From Mangrovimonas futianensis (GTDB lineage: Bacteria; Bacteroidota; Bacteroidia; Flavobacteriales; Flavobacteriaceae), in NCBI RefSeq assembly GCF_021245805.1, contig NZ_JAJJNF010000005.1:124001-188000 (forward strand): a DNA stretch of 64,000 bases. Reading direction: 5' to 3'. This document shows, piece by piece, positions 35,728 through 45,685 of the stretch (position 1 is the stretch's first letter; each line of letters starts with the position of its first letter). The notes beneath the pieces are model-generated. The model was not told the DNA's origin. It saw nothing but the letters and a program-made list of their open reading frames with translations, and searched no databases. The position numbers and the translations under genes were made by a program.

Positions 35728-36318
35728 CTAGCTCATTATTTTAAAAAGGGTTTTTAAAATAATTTTAATGTCCGTTATTAAATACGGACGGTCGATGTAG
35801 TTCATGTTCAATTTGATTTTGGCAGGCATGATTTCAGAAATGTAATATTCCTCTGGGTTATCTGCTTTTTTCAGTAATTCGGCCTCATCTCTAAAGGCAA
35901 TGGAAGCATAATCTGTTATACCGGGTTTTACTTCTAGGATTTTTAAATCATCCTTAGAATAAAAATCAACATATTTCCTTACTTCTGGCCTGGGACCGAC
36001 AAAACTCATGTCTCCCTTTAGAACATTAAATAGTTGAGGTAGTTCATCTAATTTGAATTTTCTTAAAAATTGTCCAATATGCGTCACTCTTGGATCTTTA
36101 TCTCCTAAGGTCAATAATCCTTTTTTATCGGCATCTACATTCATGGTTCTGTATTTATAAATAAAGAAATCATGATTGTTTTTGCCTACTCGCTTTTGAA
36201 GATATAGAATCGGACCTTTTGAATCCAATTTGATTAGAATGGCGATTATCAACAAAATGGGAGACAAAAAAAAGATTCCCAAAATGGACATTATAATGTC
36301 AAACATTCTTTTAATCAT
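35728..36318 (-). CDS. Initiating sugar transferase, PglC-like
   Basis: A 196-residue monotopic membrane enzyme that transfers a phospho-sugar to undecaprenyl phosphate. The N-terminal hydrophobic hairpin (about residues 6-28) is followed by RVGKNNHDFFIYKYRTM, the KLDELPQLFNVLKGDMSFVGPRPE signature and the catalytic Asp-Glu pair in that motif. It is the smaller PglC-type form, without the WbaP-like N-terminal membrane part. It overlaps the aminotransferase gene by four bases. Confidence 0.93.
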   Translation of the reverse strand: MIKRMFDIIMSILGIFFLSPILLIIAILIKLDSKGPILYLQKRVGKNNHDFFIYKYRTMNVDADKKGLLTLGDKDPRVTHIGQFLRKFKLDELPQLFNVLKGDMSFVGPRPEVRKYVDFYSKDDLKILEVKPGITDYASIAFRDEAELLKKADNPEEYYISEIMPAKIKLNMNYIDRPYLITDIKIILKTLFKIMS

Positions 36319-37520
36319 AAGACAGATTCAACTGCTTCACTCACAGTTTGGGTGATAAAGTTTAATTGCTCTTCTTTTAGTTGCGGATAAATAGGAAGTG
36401 AGATCTCGCATTTATATTGTTGATAGGCACTAGGAAAATCTGCAATTTCAAAACCCATATCCTTAAAAACGGATAGTAAAGGCAAAGGTTGGAAATGAAC
36501 ATTAACAGAAACCTCTTTTTCTGCAATTTTCTTCATAATCTCATCTCTTTGCTCCTCACTACAATCAGCTATTCTCAAAGCATAAATATGACAGGAAGAT
36601 ACTTTTGTATTATCCTGAAATTTTGGTAAAATGGCCCATGTCTTTTGCTGGAAAAAATCTTGATAAAATGAAAAAATATCTTTACGCTGGTGAAGTGTAG
36701 AATCAAAATATTCAGGCAATTGAGCAATACCGATAGCTGCCAAAACATCTGGTAAATTAACTTTTATTCCTGGGTAAACTATGTCGTATTTCCATCCACC
36801 TGCTTGTGACTTTGTAAAGGCATCTTTGGTTTGACCGTTTAAAGAAAAGCATCTAAGGTATTTATACTCATCTTCATTACTGAATGGTTCCGGTAAATTC
36901 AAGCATATGGCACCTCCTTCGGCAGTAGTAACATTTTTGACCGCATGAAATGAGAATACAGTTAAATCGGCTGATGCACCTAAATACGTTCCATTGTATT
37001 TGGCCCCCAATGAATGAGCAGCATCAGATAATACCAAAATTCTCCCCAATTTCTCCTGATTTACTGATTCTGGAGTAAATAGATGCCTTGAATTGGTGGT
37101 GATTTTCATGATTTCGTCATAATCACATGGCCAACCGCCAATGTCAACAGGAATAATGGCCTTCGTTTTATCAGTTATTTTCTTTTCAATTTCTTCAATC
37201 GAAATATTAAAATCATCCTTAACATCTACCATTACAGGTGTAGCTCCAGCATGAATTACAGCAAGAGCTGTTGCAGAATAAGTGTAAGCAGGAATAATGA
37301 CTTCATCACCTTTTTTGACTCCCAGCCATTTTAGAGCCAATATTAAACCTGATGTTGCAGAGTTCACGCCAAGAGCATTTTTAGCTCCTGTATAATGGCC
37401 TATCATTTCTTCAAGTTTCTTGACTTTAGGTCCGGTAGTAATCCATCCCGATTGCAAGGAATCCATAACTTCATCTAATACGGATTGGGTAATGTAGGGT
37501 GGTGAAAATGGGATTTTCAT
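36315..37520 (-). CDS. DegT/DnrJ/EryC1/StrS aminotransferase 2
   Basis: A second PLP sugar aminotransferase, 401 residues, with the lysine in FSFHAVKNVTTAEGG and the DAAHSLGAKY element. It resembles the ArnB/PseC group. With the first aminotransferase it indicates two amino sugars in the repeat, or two steps of a diamino-sugar route. Overlaps of four bases with both neighbours support a single operon. Confidence 0.9.
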   Translation of the reverse strand: MKIPFSPPYITQSVLDEVMDSLQSGWITTGPKVKKLEEMIGHYTGAKNALGVNSATSGLILALKWLGVKKGDEVIIPAYTYSATALAVIHAGATPVMVDVKDDFNISIEEIEKKITDKTKAIIPVDIGGWPCDYDEIMKITTNSRHLFTPESVNQEKLGRILVLSDAAHSLGAKYNGTYLGASADLTVFSFHAVKNVTTAEGGAICLNLPEPFSNEDEYKYLRCFSLNGQTKDAFTKSQAGGWKYDIVYPGIKVNLPDVLAAIGIAQLPEYFDSTLHQRKDIFSFYQDFFQQKTWAILPKFQDNTKVSSCHIYALRIADCSEEQRDEIMKKIAEKEVSVNVHFQPLPLLSVFKDMGFEIADFPSAYQQYKCEISLPIYPQLKEEQLNFITQTVSEAVESVL

Positions 37521-38629
37521 ATTTTTCTTTGATTAATAGCTGTTTCAAAGATAGTTATATATTCCTTACTTATTTTATCTAACCCAAACTGTTTTACATG
37601 TTCCAACCCAATTTTTGAGAGGTCTTCATTCAAGTACTTATTTTCAGCCAGCCCTTTCATTGCTTCTACTAAAGCATTCGTTTGGTTCGGTTCAATTAAA
37701 ATAGCCGCTTCCTTATTGTTGTAGACATATTGTGTAACGCCTGTGACCTTTGTAGAGATTATGGGTAAGCCCACTGCAGCCGCTTCCAACAATACTCTGG
37801 GGAAGCCTTCACCATAGAAGGTCGGTAATACAAATGCATCAGATTGACAAAGTAAATCCATGACATCTGTTCTGGCGCCCAATATTTCTACGATATCCTG
37901 ATATTGGTCTAGAATGGATTGATTGAGTCTTTCGCTATTTTCCTCCAATGGGCCAACCAGCAAAAAGCGATAATCAAATCCTTGACTTTTTAATGTCTTT
38001 GCGGCCTCTAAATAGTTAATTATTCCTTTTTCATAAACCAATCTTGAAACACAAATGAAGGTGTAAGGATTGCTCTTTCTAGCTGCTACTTTTGAAATGT
38101 CTTTTAGTTCTATTCCACTACTTAAAATTAAGGTTGTTTGGTCCCTGTCTGCTAATTGATTTTTAATAAAATAATCTTGATCATCTGTGTTTTGAAAGAC
38201 TGTAACAGCCACTCTTTTCCGTATGGATTTGTGGAGCTTTTGGTACATGGTCTTCAAAATGAAAGAAGAGAGGCCTCTTTTCATGAAAATTTTACCAAGT
38301 CCCGTAATTGTTCTACTTATCGGAGTATTTTGTCTCCTTAAAGCAATAGGTAAAAGAAAAGCTGGTTTGGTGTCAAAAGTATGTATCAGATCAAAGGAGT
38401 TATTTGTGAAATATTCTTTGTACCACTGGATTGTCTTGAGGTCAGATAAAAGTGAAAACTCCCTTTGTAAAGGGTAGTTCTCATATTTGATATAGTCAGG
38501 AAAATTATAGGAACTTGTCCCAATAATCGTCACTTCAAATCCGGCTTTAATTAAATATTTTGAAAAATCAATTCTCTTGTGCACATCTTCGCCGCCTACT
38601 AAACAAATTTTACGTCTTTCTATTATCAT
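37517..38629 (-). CDS. Glycosyltransferase family 4
   Basis: A 370-residue GT-B enzyme. The C-terminal Rossmann part carries PTFYGEGFPRVLLEAAAVGLP, the E-x7-E-type donor motif of GT4, and the acceptor side has the SYNFPDY region. Substrate unknown. Likely adds a sugar early, since it adjoins the priming transferase cassette. Four-base overlaps on both sides. Confidence 0.9.
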   Translation of the reverse strand: MIIERRKICLVGGEDVHKRIDFSKYLIKAGFEVTIIGTSSYNFPDYIKYENYPLQREFSLLSDLKTIQWYKEYFTNNSFDLIHTFDTKPAFLLPIALRRQNTPISRTITGLGKIFMKRGLSSFILKTMYQKLHKSIRKRVAVTVFQNTDDQDYFIKNQLADRDQTTLILSSGIELKDISKVAARKSNPYTFICVSRLVYEKGIINYLEAAKTLKSQGFDYRFLLVGPLEENSERLNQSILDQYQDIVEILGARTDVMDLLCQSDAFVLPTFYGEGFPRVLLEAAAVGLPIISTKVTGVTQYVYNNKEAAILIEPNQTNALVEAMKGLAENKYLNEDLSKIGLEHVKQFGLDKISKEYITIFETAINQRKI

Positions 38630-40515
38630 AAATAATTTTTTTCATACCATTTTTGGAAGACGTAAAATGTCCATGCTTGTCTGCTACTATCTATGTTTCC
38701 GGTTAAGTGGTTGTTCAGCAAGTCTTGAATTTGATCCTTTTGAAAGACGTCTTGTTTATTTAAAAATTCATTTGAGACATAATGTGCTACTTCCTTTTTT
38801 AGACTTGATCGTAACCAATCTCCAACTGGGACTACAAAACCTTGCTTTGATTTCTCTAGAAAACCTTCAGGGAATTCAGATTTGAATGTTTCCTTAAGGA
38901 TGTGTTTTTTATTCCATCCATTCAATAAAAAGCTTGATGGAAGCGAATTGGTGTATTTCCAGAGTTTTTTATTTAAAAAAGGAGCTCTACACTCTAAAGA
39001 GGCAAACATGCTTGTTCTATCCACCTTAACCAACATATCTCCTTCCAAGCTGACATGTCTATCTAATTCTCTGAAATCATTAAGAGAATTTAATTTAAGG
39101 TGTTTCGTGATTTCTTGGTAATGATCAAATGGATTTTCATAAACAAAGTCTTCCTGAAGTATATGTTCTGGTTGTAAAAAACCTTGACTAATAATGTTCC
39201 AGTAGTAAGAATTACCATATTCCACAGAATTAATAAGTTTCTTAAGTTTGAATTTAATTCCTTGACTATCATCCTTACTTGAAAGCAATTTATTAGTCAA
39301 ATCTTTAGTAGCATTGTGCAGGCTTTTTGGAACCCAACGTGTGTAGTGGGTGTTCAGTTTACCCATGTAATATTTGTTGTAACCACCAAACACTTCATCG
39401 CCGCCATCTCCAGTTAAAGCAACCTTGACATGTTCTCTAGTAAGTTTTGAAACCATGTAGGTTGGGAGAGAAGAGGGATCGGCAAAAGGTTCGTCAAAAT
39501 TTAAAATAATTTCATGGATACTTTCTTCAATGTCGCTTTCCTTTAAGATAAACTCATGGTGGTTACTTTTTATAAGTTTGGCAACCGTTTTGGCTTTGTC
39601 AGTTTCATCAAACGCCTCCTTTTCAAAGCCAATGGAGTAAGTATTAATTCTCTCATTTTTAATCTTTGATAATCCCCAACTCACGATGGATGAGTCCACA
39701 CCTCCTGACAAAAAAGTGCCTAATGGCACATCTGAAATAGATCGAGATTCTATGCTTTCCATAACTAAATCACGTACTTTTGACTTAGCATTTAAGAATT
39801 GAATTTCAGTATTTGTGTAGTTTTTTAACTCGTTGATTAAATGTGTTTTGAATGCATTTGATTGAATGTTAAATTCAATATAGGAGTTAGCGTTTAATTT
39901 ATAAATGTCATTATAAATTGTGTAAGGCGCTGGTATATATGTTAGTTTTAAAAATAGACTTAAACCTTGATTGGAAATAGCAGGCTTAAAATTTAAATAG
40001 GAAACAATCGACTTAAGCTCAGAAGCCCAAATAAACTCATTCTGCCCATGATAGTAATAGAGTGGCTTTTCCCCAAAGAGATCGCGAGCAATTATGACTT
40101 TTTCCTCTTTTTTGTCATAAATACTGAAGGCAAACATGCCATCCAGCTTTGAAAATGCTTTGGGACCTTGGAATTCATAAAGTTTTAAAATGACCTCGGT
40201 GTCACTTTGGGTTTGAAAGGTAGCTCCAGCATTTTCAAGTTCAAACCTTAAATTTTGATAGTTATATATCTCACCATTGAATACAATAACCAGTGATTTA
40301 TCTTGATTATAAATAGGTTGATGTCCTGTATTTAAATCAATAATAGACAACCTTCTCATGGCCATCCCCACTTGATTTGTTGTATTTCTTTGAACAAAAT
40401 GACCACAGTCATCGGGACCTCTATGAATGATTTGATTATTCATTTTAAGAAGCCTATTCTCAATATCTTCAATAGAACTTGAATGGTATGATATAATTCC
40501 GTTAATTCCGCACAT
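38626..40515 (-). CDS. Asparagine synthase-type amidotransferase 1
   Basis: A 629-residue class II glutamine amidotransferase: N-terminal Cys2 (MCGINGI), the RRLSIIDL and NGEIYN motifs, and the synthetase domain with the PPi loop FLSGGVDSS. In a polysaccharide locus such enzymes usually amidate uronic acids rather than making free asparagine. The last residues overlap the GT4 gene by four bases, and it starts at the stop of the next GT. Confidence 0.9.
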   Translation of the reverse strand: MCGINGIISYHSSSIEDIENRLLKMNNQIIHRGPDDCGHFVQRNTTNQVGMAMRRLSIIDLNTGHQPIYNQDKSLVIVFNGEIYNYQNLRFELENAGATFQTQSDTEVILKLYEFQGPKAFSKLDGMFAFSIYDKKEEKVIIARDLFGEKPLYYYHGQNEFIWASELKSIVSYLNFKPAISNQGLSLFLKLTYIPAPYTIYNDIYKLNANSYIEFNIQSNAFKTHLINELKNYTNTEIQFLNAKSKVRDLVMESIESRSISDVPLGTFLSGGVDSSIVSWGLSKIKNERINTYSIGFEKEAFDETDKAKTVAKLIKSNHHEFILKESDIEESIHEIILNFDEPFADPSSLPTYMVSKLTREHVKVALTGDGGDEVFGGYNKYYMGKLNTHYTRWVPKSLHNATKDLTNKLLSSKDDSQGIKFKLKKLINSVEYGNSYYWNIISQGFLQPEHILQEDFVYENPFDHYQEITKHLKLNSLNDFRELDRHVSLEGDMLVKVDRTSMFASLECRAPFLNKKLWKYTNSLPSSFLLNGWNKKHILKETFKSEFPEGFLEKSKQGFVVPVGDWLRSSLKKEVAHYVSNEFLNKQDVFQKDQIQDLLNNHLTGNIDSSRQAWTFYVFQKWYEKNYL

Positions 40516-41669
40516 TAAAGCAAAGTATCTATTAATTGTTTGATCTGGTTTCCAATTATTTCAATGTCAAAATCCTGAGCTCTTTCAAAACCTAATTTAC
40601 TGAATTTTAAGCGTTCATATTCATTGTGGTATAAAAATTCAATAGCCTTGGCGAGACCCATTTCGTCATTGACATTTATTAAAATTCCGTATTTGGCAAG
40701 GTGAAATTCTCCTTGTGGAATGTTGATTTTTTGATTCTCATTTAACAGTTCCAGTGGACCCGTCATACAATTTGTTGCTATTACAGGCAAACCAACCGAC
40801 ATAGCTTCCAAAAGGGCATTTGGAAATCCTTCTGAATGGGAATTAAGAACAAAACCATGACATGTTTTTAAAACTTCTTTAATATTGGGAACAGCCTTAT
40901 TAAGATTGACCCGGTTCTGGAGGTTTTCTGTCGTTATGATAGATTTATAATAATCTTCAAGTTCACCATTTCCGTAAATATCCAAACTGATTTGGTTGTT
41001 TACTTTTTTAAGGCTTCTTATAATTCCTTCATGGTTTTTAACTGAAGTAAACCTGCCAACACTTATGATTTTCATGGATTCGGAATCTTTTTTTAGAAAG
41101 GAATAATCCTTTGCAGAATCAATTACAATAGGATTATAAATGACCCTTGTATCCATATTTATATGAAAATTCTTTTTAAGATCTATGTTGATATTCTGCG
41201 AATTTGAAAATAAGATATCATTGGAGTTATAGTATTTTTTAAAAGCCCATTTTCTCAGGTTTTTACTAATAATACCTGTATAGTTTTTTGACGGAAAGCA
41301 GCGTTCACTTATGATTGTTCTTAATTTTGGTGAATGTGATTTAGCATAGCCATTAATTACATTGGGCAGAGCTAAAAAGGAGATAGAAACATCAATTTTA
41401 TTTTCGATTAATGCCTTCTTATAAGATTTAAAGAACGACAAATAATCATTCAATTTAGATACAAGATTGGATTTGCTTTTTTCATTTTCCTTCGATAAAC
41501 TTAATATCTTGATATTGGGATCAATGAAGAAGTCAATTTGTTTGTAAAATAGAATGATTGTAACATCATAATATTTAACGAGTTCATTTGCAAGTATGCT
41601 TACAACTCTTTCTGTGCCACCAAAATAAAGAGCATAGGTAAAAAGTGCTATTTTAGGTTTAGATTTCAT
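40515..41669 (-). CDS. Glycosyltransferase family 4
   Basis: A 384-residue GT-B enzyme with YFGGTERVVSILA at the N terminus and NSHSEGFPNALLEAMSVGLP as the donor motif. Specificity cannot be read. It abuts both neighbours by a single base, so the locus is tightly packed here. Confidence 0.9.
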   Translation of the reverse strand: MKSKPKIALFTYALYFGGTERVVSILANELVKYYDVTIILFYKQIDFFIDPNIKILSLSKENEKSKSNLVSKLNDYLSFFKSYKKALIENKIDVSISFLALPNVINGYAKSHSPKLRTIISERCFPSKNYTGIISKNLRKWAFKKYYNSNDILFSNSQNINIDLKKNFHINMDTRVIYNPIVIDSAKDYSFLKKDSESMKIISVGRFTSVKNHEGIIRSLKKVNNQISLDIYGNGELEDYYKSIITTENLQNRVNLNKAVPNIKEVLKTCHGFVLNSHSEGFPNALLEAMSVGLPVIATNCMTGPLELLNENQKINIPQGEFHLAKYGILINVNDEMGLAKAIEFLYHNEYERLKFSKLGFERAQDFDIEIIGNQIKQLIDTLL

Positions 41670-42730
41670 TAGAGATTGAGTAACAAATTTTCGTATTGAC
41701 TAATAATTTTGTCCTCATTAAATCGATCCAAAACAATTTTTCTTACTTCTTCAGCTTCAAAAGGAAATACTTGATTGATATGGTTCAAGTGGGTAATGAA
41801 TTCATCTTTATTTTGAGCAATTAAACCATTGATATTTGGTTCTATAATTTCGTTAAGTCCGCCGGGAGCCTGGAATGCGATTATGGGTGTCCCTGCCATA
41901 CATGATTCAAGTAAAACATTGGGGAATCCCTCTACATAGGAACCTTGTAGGAATATATCGTGATTGCCAAGTTCTTTGCCAACATCCGAAGTAAATGGTA
42001 TATGGTTGATATTCTGAATATTTAATTCTTTTGCCAATGCAAAAACATTTTTAGCCTCATTCCCATCTCCAATAATGGTATAGGAAAAAGGAAAGTTCAA
42101 TTGTCCTAAAGCTCTTAAAATTCGGTCATGACCTTTTTCTTTGCTTAATCTTCCAACGGTAATAAATTTGAGTGGTGAATGAACCGTAGATTTTTTTAAG
42201 GAGATGCTAGAGGTGATGGGGTTGTTGATAAGTTCTATTTTATCTTCAGGAATACCAAAATTTTTGATCATATCCTCTTTCATGTCTTTGGATTGCGCAA
42301 TAAATCTATCAATGAACCTGTTGGTTTTAACAATAACTGATTTGGGAAGTACATTGGATTTATTGTATTGATCCAAAACACTTATCACATTGGCTTCTCT
42401 TGCAACGAATTTAATGTTCGGAAAAAGAATTGAGATGCCAGCCATCATGGAATTTAAATGCGCAATAGAGCTTAAAACGATATCTGGTTTTTTACTTTTA
42501 AATACTTTGATGATTTTTAAAAAAGCCTTGGAAATCTTTGGTTTATTCAAATAGATGGTCTCCACGTTGTCTATGGGATATACCGAATCTAGGGCGCTCC
42601 CAATTACAAGAAGTTCCACTTTAAATTTTTCTTTATTCAATTTTTGGGAAACGAAAGAAAATATTCTTTCGGCACCACCGGCAGCCAAAGAAGGAATAAT
42701 GAAAATTATATGTTTTTTGTCTTTTTCCAT
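41669..42730 (-). CDS. Glycosyltransferase family 4
   Basis: A 353-residue GT-B enzyme. N-terminal LAAGGAERIFSFV and donor motif GSYVEGFPNVLLESCMAGTP. It shares the AGGAERI acceptor-side pattern with the GT4 gene at 47966. Substrate unknown. Confidence 0.9.
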   Translation of the reverse strand: MEKDKKHIIFIIPSLAAGGAERIFSFVSQKLNKEKFKVELLVIGSALDSVYPIDNVETIYLNKPKISKAFLKIIKVFKSKKPDIVLSSIAHLNSMMAGISILFPNIKFVAREANVISVLDQYNKSNVLPKSVIVKTNRFIDRFIAQSKDMKEDMIKNFGIPEDKIELINNPITSSISLKKSTVHSPLKFITVGRLSKEKGHDRILRALGQLNFPFSYTIIGDGNEAKNVFALAKELNIQNINHIPFTSDVGKELGNHDIFLQGSYVEGFPNVLLESCMAGTPIIAFQAPGGLNEIIEPNINGLIAQNKDEFITHLNHINQVFPFEAEEVRKIVLDRFNEDKIISQYENLLLNL

Positions 42731-44568
42731 TATTTGATGGCGTAGCCTTTTCCATTTTTAGATAGCCATTGCTTTAAAACTAACAGTTTCCATATAAGCG
42801 GGTATCGGTTCCAAGATCCATCCATGTGTTGATTGATTCTTAAACTAACTTCTTTAGTATTGATGTTTGGAATATTTTTAAGTTCAGTGTCACTTAATTC
42901 CGACATCACATAATCTTTTAAAGTTCCTCTAAACCATTCCTGAAAGGGCATGGTGAAGCCTGCTTTTGGTCTGTCAAAGATTTCTTTTGGGACATAGTCA
43001 TAAAGTACTTCTTTCAAAATGCGCTTTTGGTTTTTACCCTGTATTTTGTATTCTGTAGGCAGGGATCTTGCAAACTCTACGATTCTATAATCCATCAAAG
43101 GAGAACGGGCCTCCAATGAGTATGCCATGGTGGCACGATCAACCTTGGTATTGATATCCCAATTAAGGTAGGTTTTTAGATCAAAATCAGACATGCGCTC
43201 GTAAATATTCTTCTCCTTGTGTTTCAGATATTTCAGTTCATCAACTTCCAGAAAATTAAAATCAGAATCAATCCAACTCGTGTCAACACCTGTCATTCCA
43301 GCAATGTAAATATCATTTACATCATTGAAATTTAAAACCTTACCCATTGTTTTGATACGGTAATTAGAAGGTAATTGCAGAATTTTTGATGCTAATTGAC
43401 GAGCAGGTTTAGGAAGCATAAAGGCCATTTTACCCTTTTTGATCCAAACATACCTTTCATAGCCAATAAAATTTTCATCACCTGCATCACCAGACAAAGC
43501 AACTGTAACTTGGTCTCTTGTGTATTTGGACAATAACATGCTTGGAATGGCGGAGGAATCAGCAAAAGGTTCGTCGTAGTAGTATGAAAAATTGTCGATT
43601 AAGTCGATACCTTCTTCATAATTACACTCTATAACATGGTGATCCGTTTTTAAGTGATTAGCAACCTGTTGGGCATAGATACTCTCATCAAATTTTTTCT
43701 CATTAAATTTAACAGAAAACGTTTTTATTTTGCTCTCTGTGGTTTGAGTTGCCATAGCGGCGATTACTGATGAATCGACACCACCAGAAAGAAAGACCCC
43801 TACGGGAACATCTGCAAAAAGTCTCATCTGTACGGCATCTTTTAAAACCGATTTAAGCTCTTCTTTGGCCTCTTCAAACGAACCTTGAAAATAAGGTGTG
43901 TGTTTGGTTGAGATGTTCCAGTAAGATTTTATCGTTAATTTATGGGAATCTAATTGGTATGTAAAATGATTTCCTGGAGGCAGTTTTTTAACTTCATTAA
44001 AAATGGAGTAGGGATCTGGAACATCACCCCATGCTAAATAATAACTTATTGATTTACTTGATATGGTTAAATCTGAATTGTAAAGCTGAATGGGAGCTAA
44101 TTGACTAGCAAATTCAAAGTGACCTTTGTTGTGATAATAGTAAAACGGTTTTTGTCCCAATCGGTCTCTGGCGCCGAATAATATATTATTTTTCTCATCG
44201 TAGATGACAAAAGCGAACATGCCATTAAATTTATTGACACATTCACTTCCATATTCAAGGTAAGCGGCACAAATAACTTCGGTGTCGCTTGTGGTTCTAA
44301 AGGCGTATCCTTTAAGGACAAGTTCATCCTTCAGACTTAAAAAATTATAAATTTCACCATTAAATACAATATGTACATGATGGTAAGTGAAAGGTTGATT
44401 TGACCTTTCATCTAAATCGATAATGGCCAGTCTGTTATGTCCAAATACGACTTTATTGTTGATGTTTATATGTTGTAGCTTGTCGGGACCCCTAAAATTG
44501 GTTCTTTCTAGCTTCTTCTGAACTTGGTCTGGTTCATAGATTTTTGTACTTCCGTAAATTCCACACAT
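42730..44568 (-). CDS. Asparagine synthase-type amidotransferase 2
   Basis: A second class II glutamine amidotransferase in the locus (612 residues): MCGIYGS with Cys2, NRLAIIDL, NGEIYN and FLSGGVDSS. It differs clearly from the first copy, so the two probably act on different substrates. Two in one locus is notable. No UDP-sugar dehydrogenase lies in the locus to supply a uronic acid, so the acid must come from elsewhere if amidation of uronic acid is the role. Confidence 0.9.
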   Translation of the reverse strand: MCGIYGSTKIYEPDQVQKKLERTNFRGPDKLQHININNKVVFGHNRLAIIDLDERSNQPFTYHHVHIVFNGEIYNFLSLKDELVLKGYAFRTTSDTEVICAAYLEYGSECVNKFNGMFAFVIYDEKNNILFGARDRLGQKPFYYYHNKGHFEFASQLAPIQLYNSDLTISSKSISYYLAWGDVPDPYSIFNEVKKLPPGNHFTYQLDSHKLTIKSYWNISTKHTPYFQGSFEEAKEELKSVLKDAVQMRLFADVPVGVFLSGGVDSSVIAAMATQTTESKIKTFSVKFNEKKFDESIYAQQVANHLKTDHHVIECNYEEGIDLIDNFSYYYDEPFADSSAIPSMLLSKYTRDQVTVALSGDAGDENFIGYERYVWIKKGKMAFMLPKPARQLASKILQLPSNYRIKTMGKVLNFNDVNDIYIAGMTGVDTSWIDSDFNFLEVDELKYLKHKEKNIYERMSDFDLKTYLNWDINTKVDRATMAYSLEARSPLMDYRIVEFARSLPTEYKIQGKNQKRILKEVLYDYVPKEIFDRPKAGFTMPFQEWFRGTLKDYVMSELSDTELKNIPNINTKEVSLRINQHMDGSWNRYPLIWKLLVLKQWLSKNGKGYAIK

Positions 44569-44572
44569 TTAC

Positions 44573-45685
44573 TCATTCCTTTTTTAGTTTGATGAAATCA
44601 TTTTCAAATGCTCTGTTTTTTTGAAATAGCCAAAGGGAAAAAAACAATACAATGTAATTATCAAAATAATTATGACTTACTAATAAAAAGGTAACCAATA
44701 TCAATGCAATATATAAATGTTCTGGTTGTTTAAAAAAGTGTTTGGCACTTTTAACTAGTTGTCTGATGTATATAAAAATTAAAATGACAAAAGGTATAAA
44801 CCCTGAGTCTCCCAATACCATCAAATAGGTGTTGTGAACCCCAGTAATCACGCCAACTGAGTCATTTTCATGTCCATGCGTTGCCTTATAGCCATTACCA
44901 AAAAGTAAATGATTTAGTATGGGGGTTTTATACAGGGCCCAAGTTTCCTCCCTAGATTCTTTTGTAATCGTTTGAGTATCTACATCATCTGAAAAGACAC
45001 TTTGAAGGGCTTGGAAACGAGCGGTGTTTAATTTTAAGTTTCCGCTGGAAAGTACCAGTACAAAGGCCATAGCTCCAAAAAGGATACCTATTAAATTTGA
45101 TTTTTTATAGAGTGCTGATAATAGAGCAATAAGCGTTAAGGTGATTAAAAAATACCTTGAAAGCGTCATGATTCCTCCAGCAATACACAAAAATTGAAAA
45201 ACAATTCGCAGTTTGACATTACTTACAGCAAATGCAAACGCAAATCCCAGAAGCGCAATAAGGCCTGCGTTGTTGGGGTTTATATAAAATCCACTGTATC
45301 TTCCGTAGTCATTAGGGAATGCAATAGTATTTACAATAATGCTAAAAGAACCAATGGATAAATAAAGTGCAATTTCTTTAGGTGAGGCTTGATTTGCCAA
45401 GGTACTGGCAGTGATAATAAAAACCAAAAACTTGATTAAATCAATGATGTAATTATTGGTTGGCCCATAATATTGAAAAACAGAAATAACAAAATAGGAC
45501 AATCCTAAAATGAGCAATAAAAATTCAGGTTTGGTTTTCTCAGAAATAAAATAATAGAAAACCAATAGAGCCAACATTAAGTAGCTTAATGCGCTTCCCA
45601 ACCCTTCACTAACATGTATAAGAGCAAAGCTATCTAGCTTCAATAGTAGAAGTATAAGAATGATATTTCTAATAACTAGATTCAT
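44573..45685 (-). CDS. O-antigen ligase/Wzy-like polymerase
   Basis: A 370-residue membrane protein with about ten hydrophobic segments and a periplasmic loop near residues 225-275. The YSGFYINPNNAGL motif is typical of Wzy_C/O-antigen ligase proteins. It should polymerise repeat units in the periplasm. The gene order beside the flippase supports Wzy. Confidence 0.83.
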   Translation of the reverse strand: MNLVIRNIILILLLLKLDSFALIHVSEGLGSALSYLMLALLVFYYFISEKTKPEFLLLILGLSYFVISVFQYYGPTNNYIIDLIKFLVFIITASTLANQASPKEIALYLSIGSFSIIVNTIAFPNDYGRYSGFYINPNNAGLIALLGFAFAFAVSNVKLRIVFQFLCIAGGIMTLSRYFLITLTLIALLSALYKKSNLIGILFGAMAFVLVLSSGNLKLNTARFQALQSVFSDDVDTQTITKESREETWALYKTPILNHLLFGNGYKATHGHENDSVGVITGVHNTYLMVLGDSGFIPFVILIFIYIRQLVKSAKHFFKQPEHLYIALILVTFLLVSHNYFDNYIVLFFSLWLFQKNRAFENDFIKLKKE

